Both the position numbers and the translations under genes were made by a program. The notes beneath the pieces are model-generated. The model did no database searches, had not been told where the DNA came from, and saw only the letters and a list, made by a program, of their open reading frames with translations. A stretch of DNA of 64,000 nt, taken from positions 496,001 to 560,000 of the forward strand of contig NZ_JAANOW010000002.1 of the NCBI RefSeq assembly GCF_011758805.1, in the 5' to 3' direction. Below, piece after piece: positions 8,091 through 21,493 of the stretch. Origin of the DNA: Mycolicibacterium fluoranthenivorans. GTDB lineage: Bacteria > Actinomycetota > Actinomycetes > Mycobacteriales > Mycobacteriaceae. Positions within the stretch are counted from its first letter, which is position 1. Every line of letters starts with the position of its first letter.

Positions 8091-9883
8091 TTCGCGGCTT
8101 CCTGCGCATACTCGGGCCGCAGCGCGGCCTGATGTTCGGCTATCTCGCGTGGGTGGGCGCCTACGGCGTGCTGCACGGTGTCGCGATGGTGCTGCTGGTG
8201 CCCATCTCGCAGGCGTTGTTCGACGGGCGCTACGCCGACGCCGCGCGGTGGCTCGCGGTGCTGGCCGCCGTGGTGGTGGCCGCGGCAGTGGCCCAGTACG
8301 TGCAGTCGTCCCGGGCGATGCGGATGGCGCTGGCCACCATGAGGCTGCTGCACCGCAGGCTCGGCGACCACATGGTGACCCTGCCGCTGGGCTGGTTCCG
8401 CCGTGACACCGTCGGTTCGGTCTCCCAGATCGCGGTCAAGGGAACGACATTCGTGGGAACCAGCGGCGCACATCTGATCACCCCGATCGTGCTCAACACG
8501 GTGAGCGCGGCGACCGTGGTGATCGGTCTGGCGTTGTTCGACTGGCGGATCGCCGCGGTGGCCCTGGTCGGCGGGCTGATCCTGATGGCCTGCGGTGCGC
8601 TGGCGGCCCGGCTGATCGCCGGGGCCGAGATGCTCAACCACGATGCCGAGGTCGAGGTGAACACCCGGGTGGTGGAGTTCGCCCGCTGCCAGCCGGTGCT
8701 GCGGGCGTTCGGTCGTACCGGGGCGGATTTCGCGCCGCTCAGTACGGCGCTGGACGCCCAGCACCGGGTCGGACGACGGGCGCTGTGGCGGTCGGTGGCG
8801 GGTCTGATGCTCAACGGGGTGGCCGTGCAGGCGGTGTTCTCGGCGCTCATCGGGGCGGGCGCGTGGCTGGCGGTCGGTGGTGGGGCGAGCGAAGCGACGG
8901 GGAATGGTGCCGAGCTGAATCCGCTCACCGCGGTGGCGATCCTGGGCCTGGCCGCCCGGTTCGCCTCCCCGCTGGCCGCACTGGCCGAGTACGGCTCGGC
9001 GATGCGGATGGCACGCACCGAGCTGGACCGGATCACCGATATCCTCGACACTCCCGCCTTACCGGAACCCGATTCCCCTCAGTCGGTTTCGATCCCGGGT
9101 CGGGTCGAGCTGGACCACGTCGGGTTCAGCTATCCGGGCCCTGCGGGCCAGAGCGAAGCGACCGGGGGAGGTGGCCGGGTGGTGGCCACCGATATCAGCT
9201 TCGTCGCCGAACCGGGCACCATGACGGCGCTGGTCGGCCCATCCGGTTCGGGTAAGACGACGCTGACCCGGCTGATCGCCCGGTTCTACGACACCGACAC
9301 CGGCACGGTGCGGGTGGGTGGTGTCGACGTCCGCGATCAGCGGACCACCGATCTGATGGCGCAGTTGTCGCTGGTGTTCCAGGACGTCTACCTGTTCGAC
9401 GACACGCTCTGGGAGAACGTCCGGATCGGCAGGCCGGGGGCCACCGACGCCGAGATCGCCGCCGCAGCGGAGACCGCCGGGCTGACCTCCGTGCTGCAAC
9501 GGCTGCCCGACGGCTGGCAGACCCGGGTCGGCGAAGGCGGTTCGGCGCTGTCCGGAGGTGAGCGGCAACGGGTTTCGATTTCCCGTGCGCTGCTCAAAGA
9601 TGCCCCGATCGTGTTGTTCGACGAGGCGACCAGCGCGCTGGACCCGGAGAACGAGCGGTATGTGGCCGAATCGATCCGGACCCTGGCGCAGCGCAGCACG
9701 GTGATCGTCATCGCGCACAAACTGTCCACCGTCACCGCCGCGGACACCATCGTCGTGCTCTCCGGCACCGGCGAGGTGGCAGATACCGGATCGCACGCCG
9801 AGTTGATGGCGCGCGGCGGCCAATACGCGGACTTCTGGGCGCAGCGGGTCGCCGCGTCCGGGTGGGCGATGGGGGTCGGCTAA
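8087..9883 (+). CDS. IrtB-like siderophore ABC transporter (TMD-NBD)
   Basis: A 598-residue half-transporter, presumed heterodimer partner of the preceding gene, which it overlaps by 4 nt. The membrane domain occupies about 15-310; the ATPase has Walker A GPSGSGKTT near 384, signature LSGGERQRVSISRAL near 488 and Walker B IVLFDEATSALD near 508, and is more canonical than its partner. Two short insertions encoding SEATG interrupt the linker and the first NBD strand (see repeats at 8887 and 9151). Lies immediately upstream of mbtI. The IrtB/YbtQ-like role in siderophore transport is inferred. Confidence 0.85.
   Translation: MIRGFLRILGPQRGLMFGYLAWVGAYGVLHGVAMVLLVPISQALFDGRYADAARWLAVLAAVVVAAAVAQYVQSSRAMRMALATMRLLHRRLGDHMVTLPLGWFRRDTVGSVSQIAVKGTTFVGTSGAHLITPIVLNTVSAATVVIGLALFDWRIAAVALVGGLILMACGALAARLIAGAEMLNHDAEVEVNTRVVEFARCQPVLRAFGRTGADFAPLSTALDAQHRVGRRALWRSVAGLMLNGVAVQAVFSALIGAGAWLAVGGGASEATGNGAELNPLTAVAILGLAARFASPLAALAEYGSAMRMARTELDRITDILDTPALPEPDSPQSVSIPGRVELDHVGFSYPGPAGQSEATGGGGRVVATDISFVAEPGTMTALVGPSGSGKTTLTRLIARFYDTDTGTVRVGGVDVRDQRTTDLMAQLSLVFQDVYLFDDTLWENVRIGRPGATDAEIAAAAETAGLTSVLQRLPDGWQTRVGEGGSALSGGERQRVSISRALLKDAPIVLFDEATSALDPENERYVAESIRTLAQRSTVIVIAHKLSTVTAADTIVVLSGTGEVADTGSHAELMARGGQYADFWAQRVAASGWAMGVG
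8887..8902 (+). repeat. Short repeat copy 1 inside the IrtB-like gene
   Basis: GAGCGAAGCGACGGGG, encoding part of an in-frame SEATG stretch in a loop between membrane segments. It shares its first 12 bases with a second copy at 9151. Confidence 0.45.
9151..9168 (+). repeat. Short repeat copy 2 inside the IrtB-like gene
   Basis: GAGCGAAGCGACCGGGGG, again read in the frame giving SEATG followed by glycines, inserted between the first two strands of the ATPase domain (after FSYPGPAGQ). Same 12-base core as the copy at 8887. Confidence 0.45.
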
Positions 9884-9913
9884 CTCACATTCACGTACCC
9901 CGCCACCACTAAG

Positions 9914-12952
<3,039 letters not shown>

Positions 12953-12992
12953 GGGTCTGCCCTTCGGGGTAGGCGTGTTCGGTAGTCCGAAT

Positions 12993-13011
12993 ATAGGGTA
13001 GCCTTCTCAAA
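12993..13011. promoter_or_regulatory. Candidate iron box, mbtA-mbtB divergent promoter (mbtA side)
   Basis: ATAGGGTAGCCTTCTCAAA matches about 13 of 19 bases of the IdeR palindrome. It lies 41 nt upstream of the mbtA start, next to a second box. Paired boxes between mbtA and mbtB are also known in M. tuberculosis. Confidence 0.55.
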
Positions 13012-13012
13012 A

Positions 13013-13031
13013 TTAGGGCAGCCTGTGCTTA
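13013..13031. promoter_or_regulatory. Candidate iron box, mbtA-mbtB divergent promoter (mbtB side)
   Basis: TTAGGGCAGCCTGTGCTTA matches about 13 of 19 bases of the IdeR palindrome with an intact TTAGG arm. It lies 27 nt upstream of the chosen mbtB start, where repressor would block mbtB transcription; a GTG inside the box (13025) is therefore unlikely to be the translation start. Confidence 0.6.
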
Positions 13032-13057
13032 GTAATTCGACGGCGTTGGGAGGCGTG

Positions 13058-16000
13058 GTGAGTGTTGCTGTGAATGCCTCGGCTAGGTCAGAAACCATCC
13101 GGCAAGAGGTCGCCGATCTGCTCGGTATCACCGCAGGCGATATCGACCCCGATCTCGATCTCGTCAGCCAGGGCCTGGACTCGATCCGGATGATGTCACT
13201 GGCCGGAAAATGGCGGAAAAAAGGCCTGGACATCGATTTCGCGTCCCTGGTGGCACAGCCTTCGGTGCGGGCCTGGGCGGAACTGCTGGGCGGCGGGGAT
13301 ATCGCGGCGGAAGCCGAACAGCCTGAGATCCAGGACGATTCGCACGCCGGCGAACCGTTCCCGCTGGCCTCCATGCAGCACGCCATGTGGATCGGCCGAG
13401 AGGACGATCAGCAACTCGGCGGCGTCGCCGGTCACCTCTACGTCGAATTCGACGGTGCAGCAGTCGATAACGATCAGCTGCGCCGTGCGGCCACCAAGCT
13501 CGCCGAGCGTCATCCGATGCTGCGCGTTCAGTTCCTGCCCGACGGCACTCAGCGCATCGGTGAAGCGCCGCAGCCCTTTCCGGTGGACCTGGTCGACCTG
13601 CGCGCCGCCGACGAGGCAGAGGTGCACGCTCGGCTGGCCGACATCCGGCGCGCCAAATCGCACCAGCAGCTCGAGCACGGGGTTTTCGAACTCGCGCTGA
13701 CCCTGCTACCCGGCGGCCGTTGCCGCCTGCACGTGGATCTGGACATGCAGGCCGCCGACGCGATGAGCTACCGCACCCTGATGGCCGATCTGACCCGGCT
13801 CTACCACGGCGCCGACCTCGCCCCGCTCGGTTACACCTACCGGCAGTACCGGCTCGCCGCGGCGGAGCTGCCGGTCGCCGAAGCCGACCGGCAGTGGTGG
13901 GCCGAGCGGATCCCGGAGCTGCCCGATCCGCCGCGCCTGCCGCTGGTCCCGGCGGCCGAGCAGGCCGACCCGCGCCACACCACGCGCCGCCATCGTTGGC
14001 TGGACCCGCAGACCCGCGATGCCCTCTTCGGGGCCGCCCGCCGCCGCGGCGTCACGCCGGCGATGGCCCTGGCCGCCTCGTTCTCCGATGCGCTGGCCGG
14101 CTGGTCGGCCGAACCGCGCTTCCTGCTCAACGTCCCGATGTTCGGCCGCGAACAGCACCACGCGGATGTGGATTCACTGGTCGGCGATTTCACCTCGTCG
14201 CTGCTGCTGGACATCGACCTGACCGGTGCCGACACCGCCACCGCGCGCGCCCGCGCGGTCCAGGACGTGTTCCGCCACGCGGCCGCGCACGCCGCCTACC
14301 CGGGCCTGTCCGTCCTGCGCGACCTCAGCCGGCACCGCGGCACCCAGGTGCTGGCCCCGGTGGTGTACACCAGCGCGCTCGGCCTGGGGGAACTGTTCGC
14401 CGCCGAGGTCACCGACACGTTCGGCACACCGGTGTGGATCAACTCGCAGGGACCGCAGGTGCTGCTCGACGCTCAGGTCACCGAATTCGACGGTGGTGTC
14501 CTGGTGAACTGGGACGTCCGCGAGGACGCCTTCCCGGCCGGGGTGGTCGACGCGATGTTCGACCGGCACATCGCCGAACTGCTGCGGCTGGCCGCCGAGG
14601 ACACCGCCTGGGAGACCGTCCGCCCCCCGCTGATCAACGACGGGCAGCGCGCGGTGCGTGACCGGCGGGGCGCCACCACTGCCGATCCCGGTGGGCAGCC
14701 ACTGCACGCCGGTTTCTTCGCATCCGCGGCCGCCCGCCCGGACGCGACCGCAGTCATCGGCTCGGCCGGTGAGCTGACCTACGCCGAACTGCGCGAGCAG
14801 GTGCTCGCCGTCGCCGCCGCCCTGCACACGGCGGGGATCACACCGGGCGACACCGTCGCCGTGCTCGGCCCCAAAGGCGCCGACCAGATCACCGCGCTGC
14901 TCGGTATCCTGGCCGCCGGCGCGATCTATCTGCCCATCGGCGCGGACCAGCCGAACGAACGGGCCGCACGCATCCTGCGCGCCGGGGGTGTGCGGATGGC
15001 CTTGGTGTGCGGTGATCAGCAGCCCAGCTGGCTGCCCGCCCTGACCATCGCCGAGGCACTGCGGGTCGGCAGGCGGGTCCCGGACTTCACCCCGGTGCTC
15101 ACCGACCCGCACGAGGCGGCCTACGTGCTGTTCACCTCCGGCTCGACCGGCGAACCCAAGGGCGTCGAGGTCACCCACGACGCGGCGATGAACACCGCCG
15201 AATTCCTCTACGGGCACTTCGAGATCGGCCCGGACGACCGCTGTCTGGCGCTGATGACACTGGAGTGCGATCTGTCGGTGCTCGACGTGTTCGCCACCCT
15301 GGCCACCGGCGGTGCGATCGTCGCGATCGATGAGGATGATCGGCGTAACCCCGACACCTGGGCGCGGTTGATCCACGAGCACCGGGTGACCGTGCTGAAC
15401 TTCCTGCCCGGCAGTCTGGAGATGCTCGTCGAGGTGGGCGAGCACCGGCTTTCCTCGGTCAGGGTCGTCCTGACCGGCGGGGACTGGGTACGCACCGCCA
15501 TGGTGCGCCGGCTGCAGGCCCAGGCCCCCGGTGTCCGGGTGGCGGGACTGGGCGGAGCTACCGAGACCGCGATCCACGCCACCATCCACGAGGCCGCGGC
15601 GGACCTGCCCGCGCACTGGGCGGCGTTGCCCTATGGTGTGCCGTTCACCAACAATGCTGCCCGCGTGGTGAATTCGTTCGGTGCCGACTGCCCGGACTGG
15701 GTGCCCGGCGAGCTGTGGATCGGCGGGCGCGGTATCGCGACCGGGTACCGCGGCATGCCGGAGCTGACCGCGGAACGTTTCGTCGAGCATGACGGCCGGC
15801 GCTGGTACCGCACCGGGGACCTGGCGCGCTACTGGCCCGACGGCACCCTGGAGTTCGTCGGCCGCGCCGATCACCGGGTGAAGATCAGCGGCTACCGCAT
15901 CGAACTCGGTGATGTGGAGGCGGCGCTGCAGCGGGTCCCCGGGGTGCGCGCCGCGGTCGCCGGTATCGTGCCCGCGGTCGGTGCCCGGCACCACGACGTG

Positions 16001-16546
16001 CTGGCCGCGCTGGTCAGCACCGAGGATTCCGGAGTCGATGTGCGGCAGATCACCGAGGCTGTCGCCGAACTCGTTCCGCCGCACATGATCCCGCGTCACA
16101 TCGAGCTGGTCGACCGTATTCCGTTCACCCTCGCCGGCAAGACCGACCGGCGGGCCGCGGCCCGCACGCTGACCGAAGTGTTCGGCGACGGGCCCGACGC
16201 GGACCGCCGAATGCCGTCCACGCCCGTGCAGCGGGCATTGGCGGCCATCATCGGGGACCTGCTCGGCGCCCCCGACCTCGGTGTCGACGACGACTTCTTC
16301 GCCCTCGGTGGGGATTCGGTGCTGGCCACCACCGCCGTCGCGCGGATCAGGGACTGGCTGGACACCCCGACGGTGATGGTGCCCGACGTCTTCGCCACCC
16401 GCACCGTCGGAGCGCTGGCAGCACGGCTGGCCGGCCGGGAGGCCGGCAGTGACCGGCTCGACCAGGTCGCCGAGCTCTACCTGGAGGTGGCGGACATGGA
16501 CGACGCGGATGTGGTGAACGCCCTCGACGCTGCCGCAACCTCGTGA
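13058..16546 (+). CDS. mbtB: Phenyloxazoline synthase MbtB (ArCP-Cy-A-PCP)
   Basis: A 1162-residue NRPS that condenses salicylate with Ser/Thr and cyclises it to the oxazoline. An aryl carrier domain (GLDSIRM near residue 37) is followed by a cyclisation domain with DMQAADAMS near 229 (the Cy motif DxxxxDxxS replacing HHxxxDG), an adenylation domain (FTSGSTGEPKG near 691, YRTGDLARY near 916) and a carrier domain (ALGGDSVLA near 1085). M. tuberculosis MbtB has a C-terminal thioesterase; here that activity is a separate gene (mbtT) overlapping by GTGA. The GTG at 13058 is chosen because GGGAGG lies at 13048-13053 and the longer frame starts within an iron box. Confidence 0.96.
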   Translation: MSVAVNASARSETIRQEVADLLGITAGDIDPDLDLVSQGLDSIRMMSLAGKWRKKGLDIDFASLVAQPSVRAWAELLGGGDIAAEAEQPEIQDDSHAGEPFPLASMQHAMWIGREDDQQLGGVAGHLYVEFDGAAVDNDQLRRAATKLAERHPMLRVQFLPDGTQRIGEAPQPFPVDLVDLRAADEAEVHARLADIRRAKSHQQLEHGVFELALTLLPGGRCRLHVDLDMQAADAMSYRTLMADLTRLYHGADLAPLGYTYRQYRLAAAELPVAEADRQWWAERIPELPDPPRLPLVPAAEQADPRHTTRRHRWLDPQTRDALFGAARRRGVTPAMALAASFSDALAGWSAEPRFLLNVPMFGREQHHADVDSLVGDFTSSLLLDIDLTGADTATARARAVQDVFRHAAAHAAYPGLSVLRDLSRHRGTQVLAPVVYTSALGLGELFAAEVTDTFGTPVWINSQGPQVLLDAQVTEFDGGVLVNWDVREDAFPAGVVDAMFDRHIAELLRLAAEDTAWETVRPPLINDGQRAVRDRRGATTADPGGQPLHAGFFASAAARPDATAVIGSAGELTYAELREQVLAVAAALHTAGITPGDTVAVLGPKGADQITALLGILAAGAIYLPIGADQPNERAARILRAGGVRMALVCGDQQPSWLPALTIAEALRVGRRVPDFTPVLTDPHEAAYVLFTSGSTGEPKGVEVTHDAAMNTAEFLYGHFEIGPDDRCLALMTLECDLSVLDVFATLATGGAIVAIDEDDRRNPDTWARLIHEHRVTVLNFLPGSLEMLVEVGEHRLSSVRVVLTGGDWVRTAMVRRLQAQAPGVRVAGLGGATETAIHATIHEAAADLPAHWAALPYGVPFTNNAARVVNSFGADCPDWVPGELWIGGRGIATGYRGMPELTAERFVEHDGRRWYRTGDLARYWPDGTLEFVGRADHRVKISGYRIELGDVEAALQRVPGVRAAVAGIVPAVGARHHDVLAALVSTEDSGVDVRQITEAVAELVPPHMIPRHIELVDRIPFTLAGKTDRRAAARTLTEVFGDGPDADRRMPSTPVQRALAAIIGDLLGAPDLGVDDDFFALGGDSVLATTAVARIRDWLDTPTVMVPDVFATRTVGALAARLAGREAGSDRLDQVAELYLEVADMDDADVVNALDAAATS

Positions 16547-17277
16547 CCGCCGCGGATCTCACGTTCGCGCCGTGGGTCAAGCGATACTCGGCGCCAGGGG
16601 CACCCGTTCTGGTGTTCCCGCACGCCGGGGGTGCCGCGCTGGCCTACCGGGCGATGGGCACCGCATTGGCCGAGTCCGGTGCCGACGCCTACGTCATGCA
16701 GTACCCGCAGCGCGGTGACCGGCTCACCCATCCGGCACCGGCCACCGTGGCCGAGCTCGCCGCGGACCTTTTCGACGGCGGCAGCTGGGACCGGCTCGCG
16801 CCGCTGCGGCTGTTCGGGCATTGCATGGGTGCGGTGGTGGCGTTCGAATTCGCCAGGGTGGCCCAGCAGCGCGGGGCGGAGGTGAGCGCCGTGTGGGTCT
16901 CGGCCAGCGAGGCACCGTCGGCAGTCGCGGCCTCCCCGGCATTACCGATGACGCAAGCGGAGATCATCGCCGAGATGGTCGACCTCGGCGGCACCGACCC
17001 GCAGCTGCTCGAGGACGAGGACTTCGTGGAGCTGCTGCTCATGGCGGTGCGCGCCGACTATGCGGCGTTCAACCGGTACAGCTGCGCCGACGAGGTGCGC
17101 ATCGGCGCCGACATCCACACCCTCGGTGGCAGCCGGGATCACCGGATCAGCGAGAACATGTTGCGCCGCTGGAAGTCTCACACCACCGGCGCCTTCACCT
17201 GCTCGATCTTCGACGGCGGGCATTTCTACCTCAACGAGCACACCGCGGATGTGGCGGAGCTGATCAATGAGCTCTGA
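16543..17277 (+). CDS. mbtT: Thioesterase MbtT (type II-like) with Cys nucleophile
   Basis: A 244-residue alpha/beta-hydrolase of the NRPS/PKS type II thioesterase family. VLVFPHAGGAALAYR near the N-terminus forms the oxyanion region. The nucleophile elbow is FGHCMGAVVAFEF (near residue 91), with Cys where the family usually has Ser; the catalytic His is in GGHFYLN near 227. It probably edits misprimed carriers or releases intermediates of MbtB, whose own TE is missing. Overlaps mbtB by 4 nt and mbtC by 11 nt, so it is translationally coupled. The symbol follows use for the M. smegmatis-type cluster and is moderately sure. Confidence 0.88.
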   Translation: MTAADLTFAPWVKRYSAPGAPVLVFPHAGGAALAYRAMGTALAESGADAYVMQYPQRGDRLTHPAPATVAELAADLFDGGSWDRLAPLRLFGHCMGAVVAFEFARVAQQRGAEVSAVWVSASEAPSAVAASPALPMTQAEIIAEMVDLGGTDPQLLEDEDFVELLLMAVRADYAAFNRYSCADEVRIGADIHTLGGSRDHRISENMLRRWKSHTTGAFTCSIFDGGHFYLNEHTADVAELINEL

Positions 17278-18604
17278 TTCACCTCCCGATCCCGCCGACC
17301 CGGTGGTGATCGTCGGGATGGCGGTCGAGGCGCCCGGCGGTGTGGACACCGCCGAAGGCTTCTGGGATCTGCTGGCCGAGCAGCGGGAAGCGCTGGGACA
17401 CTTTCCCACCGACCGCGGCTGGGCGATCTCCGAACTTCTGGACGGGTCCCGGCGTGACGGGTTCAAGACCATCCACGATCTCGGCGGGTTTCTCACCGGC
17501 GCAGGCAGTTTCGACCCGGCCTTCTTCGGCATCTCGCCACGCGAAGCCGTGGCGATGGACCCGCAGCAACGCGTCGCGCTGCGACTGGCCTGGCGTGCGA
17601 TCGAAGACGCCGGGATCAACCCCGATGATCTCGCCGGCCACGACGTGGGTTGCTACCTCGGCGCTTCGGCGCTCGAGTACGGACCTGCACTGTCCGAATT
17701 CTCCTCGCACAGTGGCCATCTCATCACCGGAACGTCACTGGGGGTGATCTCCGGTCGGATCGCCTACACCCTCGACCTGGCTGGTCCGGCGCTGACCGTC
17801 GACACCTCCTGCTCGTCGGCGCTGGCCGCTTTCCACACCGCCGTGGCGGCCCTGCGGGCCGGCGATTGCGATATGGCCCTGGCCGGCGGGGTCTGCGTGA
17901 TGGGCACCCCGGGCTACTTCGTCGAATTCTCCACACAACACGCACTGTCCGACGACGGGCACTGCCGGCCCTACAGCGCCCACGCGAGCGGCACGGTATG
18001 GGCCGAAGGCGCGGCGATCTTCCTGTTGCAGAACAAGTCCGCCGCGATCCGCGCCGGCAGGCAGGTACTGGCGGAGGTGCGCGCCACCGCCGTCAACTCC
18101 GACGGCCGCACCGTCGGACTCACCGCACCCAGCGGCACCGCCCAGCAGAGGTTGTTCCGTCGCGCCCTCGCCGCAGCCGGGGTGACCCCCGAAGACGTCG
18201 GCATGATCGAAGGCCACGGCACCGCCACCCGGCTCGGTGACCGCACCGAACTCCAGGCGTTGGCGCAGACCTATGGCGCCACCGCACCTGGCGCCGGTGC
18301 GCTGCTCGGGTCGGTCAAATCCAACCTCGGTCACACCCAGGCGGCCGCCGGGGCGCTCGGACTGGCCAAGGTGATCATCTCGGCGGAGCACGGCTCGGTG
18401 CCGGCCAGCCTGCACACCGACGAGCCCAGCCGGGAGATCGACTGGGAGTCCCACGGTCTGCGGTTGGCCACCAAGCAGACGCCCTGGCCCGCCAAGGGCG
18501 GCGAACGGGTCGGTGCGGTGTCGGCGTTCGGTATGAGCGGAACCAACACCCACGTCGTCGTGGCCGTCCCGGACGGCGGGGAGGCCCGTGATGTACCTGC
18601 CTGA
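17267..18604 (+). CDS. mbtC: Polyketide beta-ketoacyl synthase MbtC
   Basis: A 445-residue stand-alone ketosynthase that works with MbtD to build the beta-hydroxy acid linker of mycobactin. The catalytic triad is complete: Cys in VDTSCSSALAAF (near residue 181), His in EGHGTATRLGD (near 315) and His in KSNLGHTQAAAG (near 354). Length is that of a single KS domain. It overlaps mbtT at its start and mbtD at its end. Confidence 0.96.
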   Translation: MSSDSPPDPADPVVIVGMAVEAPGGVDTAEGFWDLLAEQREALGHFPTDRGWAISELLDGSRRDGFKTIHDLGGFLTGAGSFDPAFFGISPREAVAMDPQQRVALRLAWRAIEDAGINPDDLAGHDVGCYLGASALEYGPALSEFSSHSGHLITGTSLGVISGRIAYTLDLAGPALTVDTSCSSALAAFHTAVAALRAGDCDMALAGGVCVMGTPGYFVEFSTQHALSDDGHCRPYSAHASGTVWAEGAAIFLLQNKSAAIRAGRQVLAEVRATAVNSDGRTVGLTAPSGTAQQRLFRRALAAAGVTPEDVGMIEGHGTATRLGDRTELQALAQTYGATAPGAGALLGSVKSNLGHTQAAAGALGLAKVIISAEHGSVPASLHTDEPSREIDWESHGLRLATKQTPWPAKGGERVGAVSAFGMSGTNTHVVVAVPDGGEARDVPA

Positions 18605-21493
18605 CGGACGGGTGCCCGTGCTGCTGACCGCGCACGCCGAGGACCTGATCGCGCAGGACGCCGCCGCGATCCTGCACTACCTGGAACGCCGGCCCACCGG
18701 CATCGACGTCGCCGCGGTGGCCGCGGCGACGCTGCGCACCCGCCGGATACGCAAGCACCGCGTGGTGATCCGGGCCGCCGCGCTCGGCGAGCTGAAGGAC
18801 GCACTGCGTGCCGTCGCCGCGGGGGAGGAGCACCCGCTGGCGGTGGGCTCGGCACGCTCGGCGAGCCGTATCGCCTTCGTCTTCCCCGGTCAGGGCAGCC
18901 AGTGGCCGTCGATGGGGATCGAGGCCTACGACCGTCTGCCCGAGTACCGCGCCGAGGTCGACCGCTGCGCCGCGGTGTTCACCGCCGCGGGGCACGCGTC
19001 ACCACTGGACTACCTGAGGGCCGAACCCGATGTGCCGACCAACGATTTCACCCAGGTGCAGATCCAGGGCGCGCAGTTCGTGCACGGGGTGGCCTTGGCC
19101 CGGGTGTGGCGGTCGTGCGGAGTGCTGCCCGATATCACCGTCGGGCACAGTCTCGGCGAGATCGGCGCGGCCTATATCGCCGGCACCATCACCCTCACCG
19201 AAGCCGTCGGTATTGTCGCGGCCCGCGCCACCCTGCTGGACGGACTGACCGGGCCGTACCGGGTCGCGGTCCTCGGGCTCGGCCCGGACGCGGCGCACGA
19301 GGTCATCGCCGGGGCTGACGGTTGGGCCGAGGTGTCGGTCGTCAACTCGAAATCCTCGGTGGCGGTGTCCGGGGACACCGAGACGATCGCCGCGCTGGTG
19401 CGTGCCACCGCAGACCGCGGCGCCTTCGCCCGCGAGATCGAGATGTGGTTCCCCGCGCACACCACCAAACTCGACCCGCTGCGCGCCGAGCTCGAATCAC
19501 TGTTACCCGCAGGCGAGTTCACCGAGTCACCCGTGCGGTTCATCGGGTCGGCCACCGCCTCGGCGGTCGCGGCCGGCACCGACTTCGCCGACTACTGGTA
19601 CACCAACCTGCGCAGCACCGTCCGCTTCGACCGCGCCGTCGCGACCGCGGTCGAGTACGGCGCCCGCGTCTTCGTCGAACTCTCCGCCCATCCGGCACTG
19701 CTGTACGCGCTCGGGGATACCCTCGATGACGAGGAGGGAGCCATCGAGCCGGCCGAGGTGCTCGCCGTCGGGTCCGGGCGCCGCGACGAACCGATCGCCG
19801 ATCGGCTGGCCGCCAACATCGCCGCGGTGGCCGTCACCGACCCGGGCTACCGCTGGGCCGACCTCATCGACGCGGCACCCGAACCGCTGCGGAACTTCCC
19901 GTTCGCCCCGATGCGGTCCGAACACCTCTGGGCCGCACCGGCACCCCTGCCGCCGGTCGCGGGAATCAGCGTGGCCGTCGAACACTGGCAGCCGCATCTC
20001 CCTGCTGTCTCCGCCGGCACCCGGCGAGCCGCGGTGATCGACCTCGGCAGCGGTCTCGGCGCGGCCGTGGCCGACCGCTTCGATGTGGTGGCCCCGGCCG
20101 ACGCCGACCTGCTCATCGTGGTGGCCCCCGCCCTGGACGGCCCGGACGTCGTCACCGCCGCCGAGGCGCTGGCCGCACAGATCGAGTCCGGTCTGCTGGG
20201 CTACGCCGATACGCCCGGCGATACCGATCGCGACGTCTGGCTGGTCACCGTGGGCGGGGAGCAGGTGCGGCCCACCGACCCGGCCCCTCGGCCCGCACAG
20301 GCCGCGCTCGGCGCCATGCACCGCAGCCTGGGACTGGAATTCCCCGAGCACCGGTTCGGGCATCTCGATCTGCAAGCGCGCACGTTGGATACGGCCGCGG
20401 TGGCCGTACTCGCCGGATCGACAGGCGAATTCGCCACCCGGGACGGCGCGGTCTACCGGCGCACCACCCGCGACGAGCAGATCGACACACCGGCGTGGAC
20501 CGCGGATTCCGGGGTGCTGGACGAAGTGGTCATCACCGGTGGCAGCGGGGTCGTCGGGCTGCACCTGGCCCGCTGTCTCGCCGCGCAGGGCGCCCGCCGG
20601 ATCGTGCTGCTGAGCCGCAGCGGGGTCGATCCCGCACACCTTGCCGAACTGAACGCAGAGGTGATCGCGCCCCGCTGTGACATCACCGACCCGGCCGCCC
20701 TGGCCGCTGCGATCGCCGAAACGGGCTCGGTCGCAGCATCCTTGGTGATCCACGCCGCGGGCTCGGCCACCATCGCCGAACACGGCCGGCTCAGCGGGGC
20801 GGCATTCGCGAATACCATGTCGGCGAAGGTCGGCGGATTCGACCGTCTCGCCGCGACCTGGCCACTCCGGTCGGATGCTCGAATCCTGTTGTGCTCCTCG
20901 GTATCCGGGATGTGGGGCGGCATCGGGCACATTGCGTACGCCGCCGCCAACCGGCTGCTCGACGTGGCGGCCGCCCAGCACCGGGCGCAGGGCCGCCGGT
21001 GCACGGCCGTGCGCTGGGGACTGTGGCCCGGCAACGGGATCATCGACGAGTCCGAGAGCGCCCGGGTGCAGCGCTCGGGCCTGCAACCGATGCGCCCGGA
21101 CCGGGCCGCCGAGGTCTGCCTCCGGGACTGGTCAGGTGACCCACTGGTGTTCACCGTCGACCGAGACCGGTTGCGCACCTTCCTCGGCGAAGCGGACGAA
21201 CCCGCCGCCACCGCCGCCACCCCGGCGGTCCCCGCGGCCGCCCCGCCGGCAGGCCCGGCCGATGCCGTGCGCAGCGCGCTCGGTGCGGTGCTGAAGGTGG
21301 CCGACACCGCATCCCTGGATCTGGCCGAGTCGCTGCTGGACCTGGGCGTGGATTCGCTGCTGGCCCTGGACCTCCGCAAAAAGCTCACCGCGGCCACCGG
21401 GCACAAGGTGCCGCTGGCCAAGATCCTCGGCGGTATCACCGGAGCCGAGCTGATCGAGCACCTCGAGACGACTGACAAAGAAAGCACCCACGC

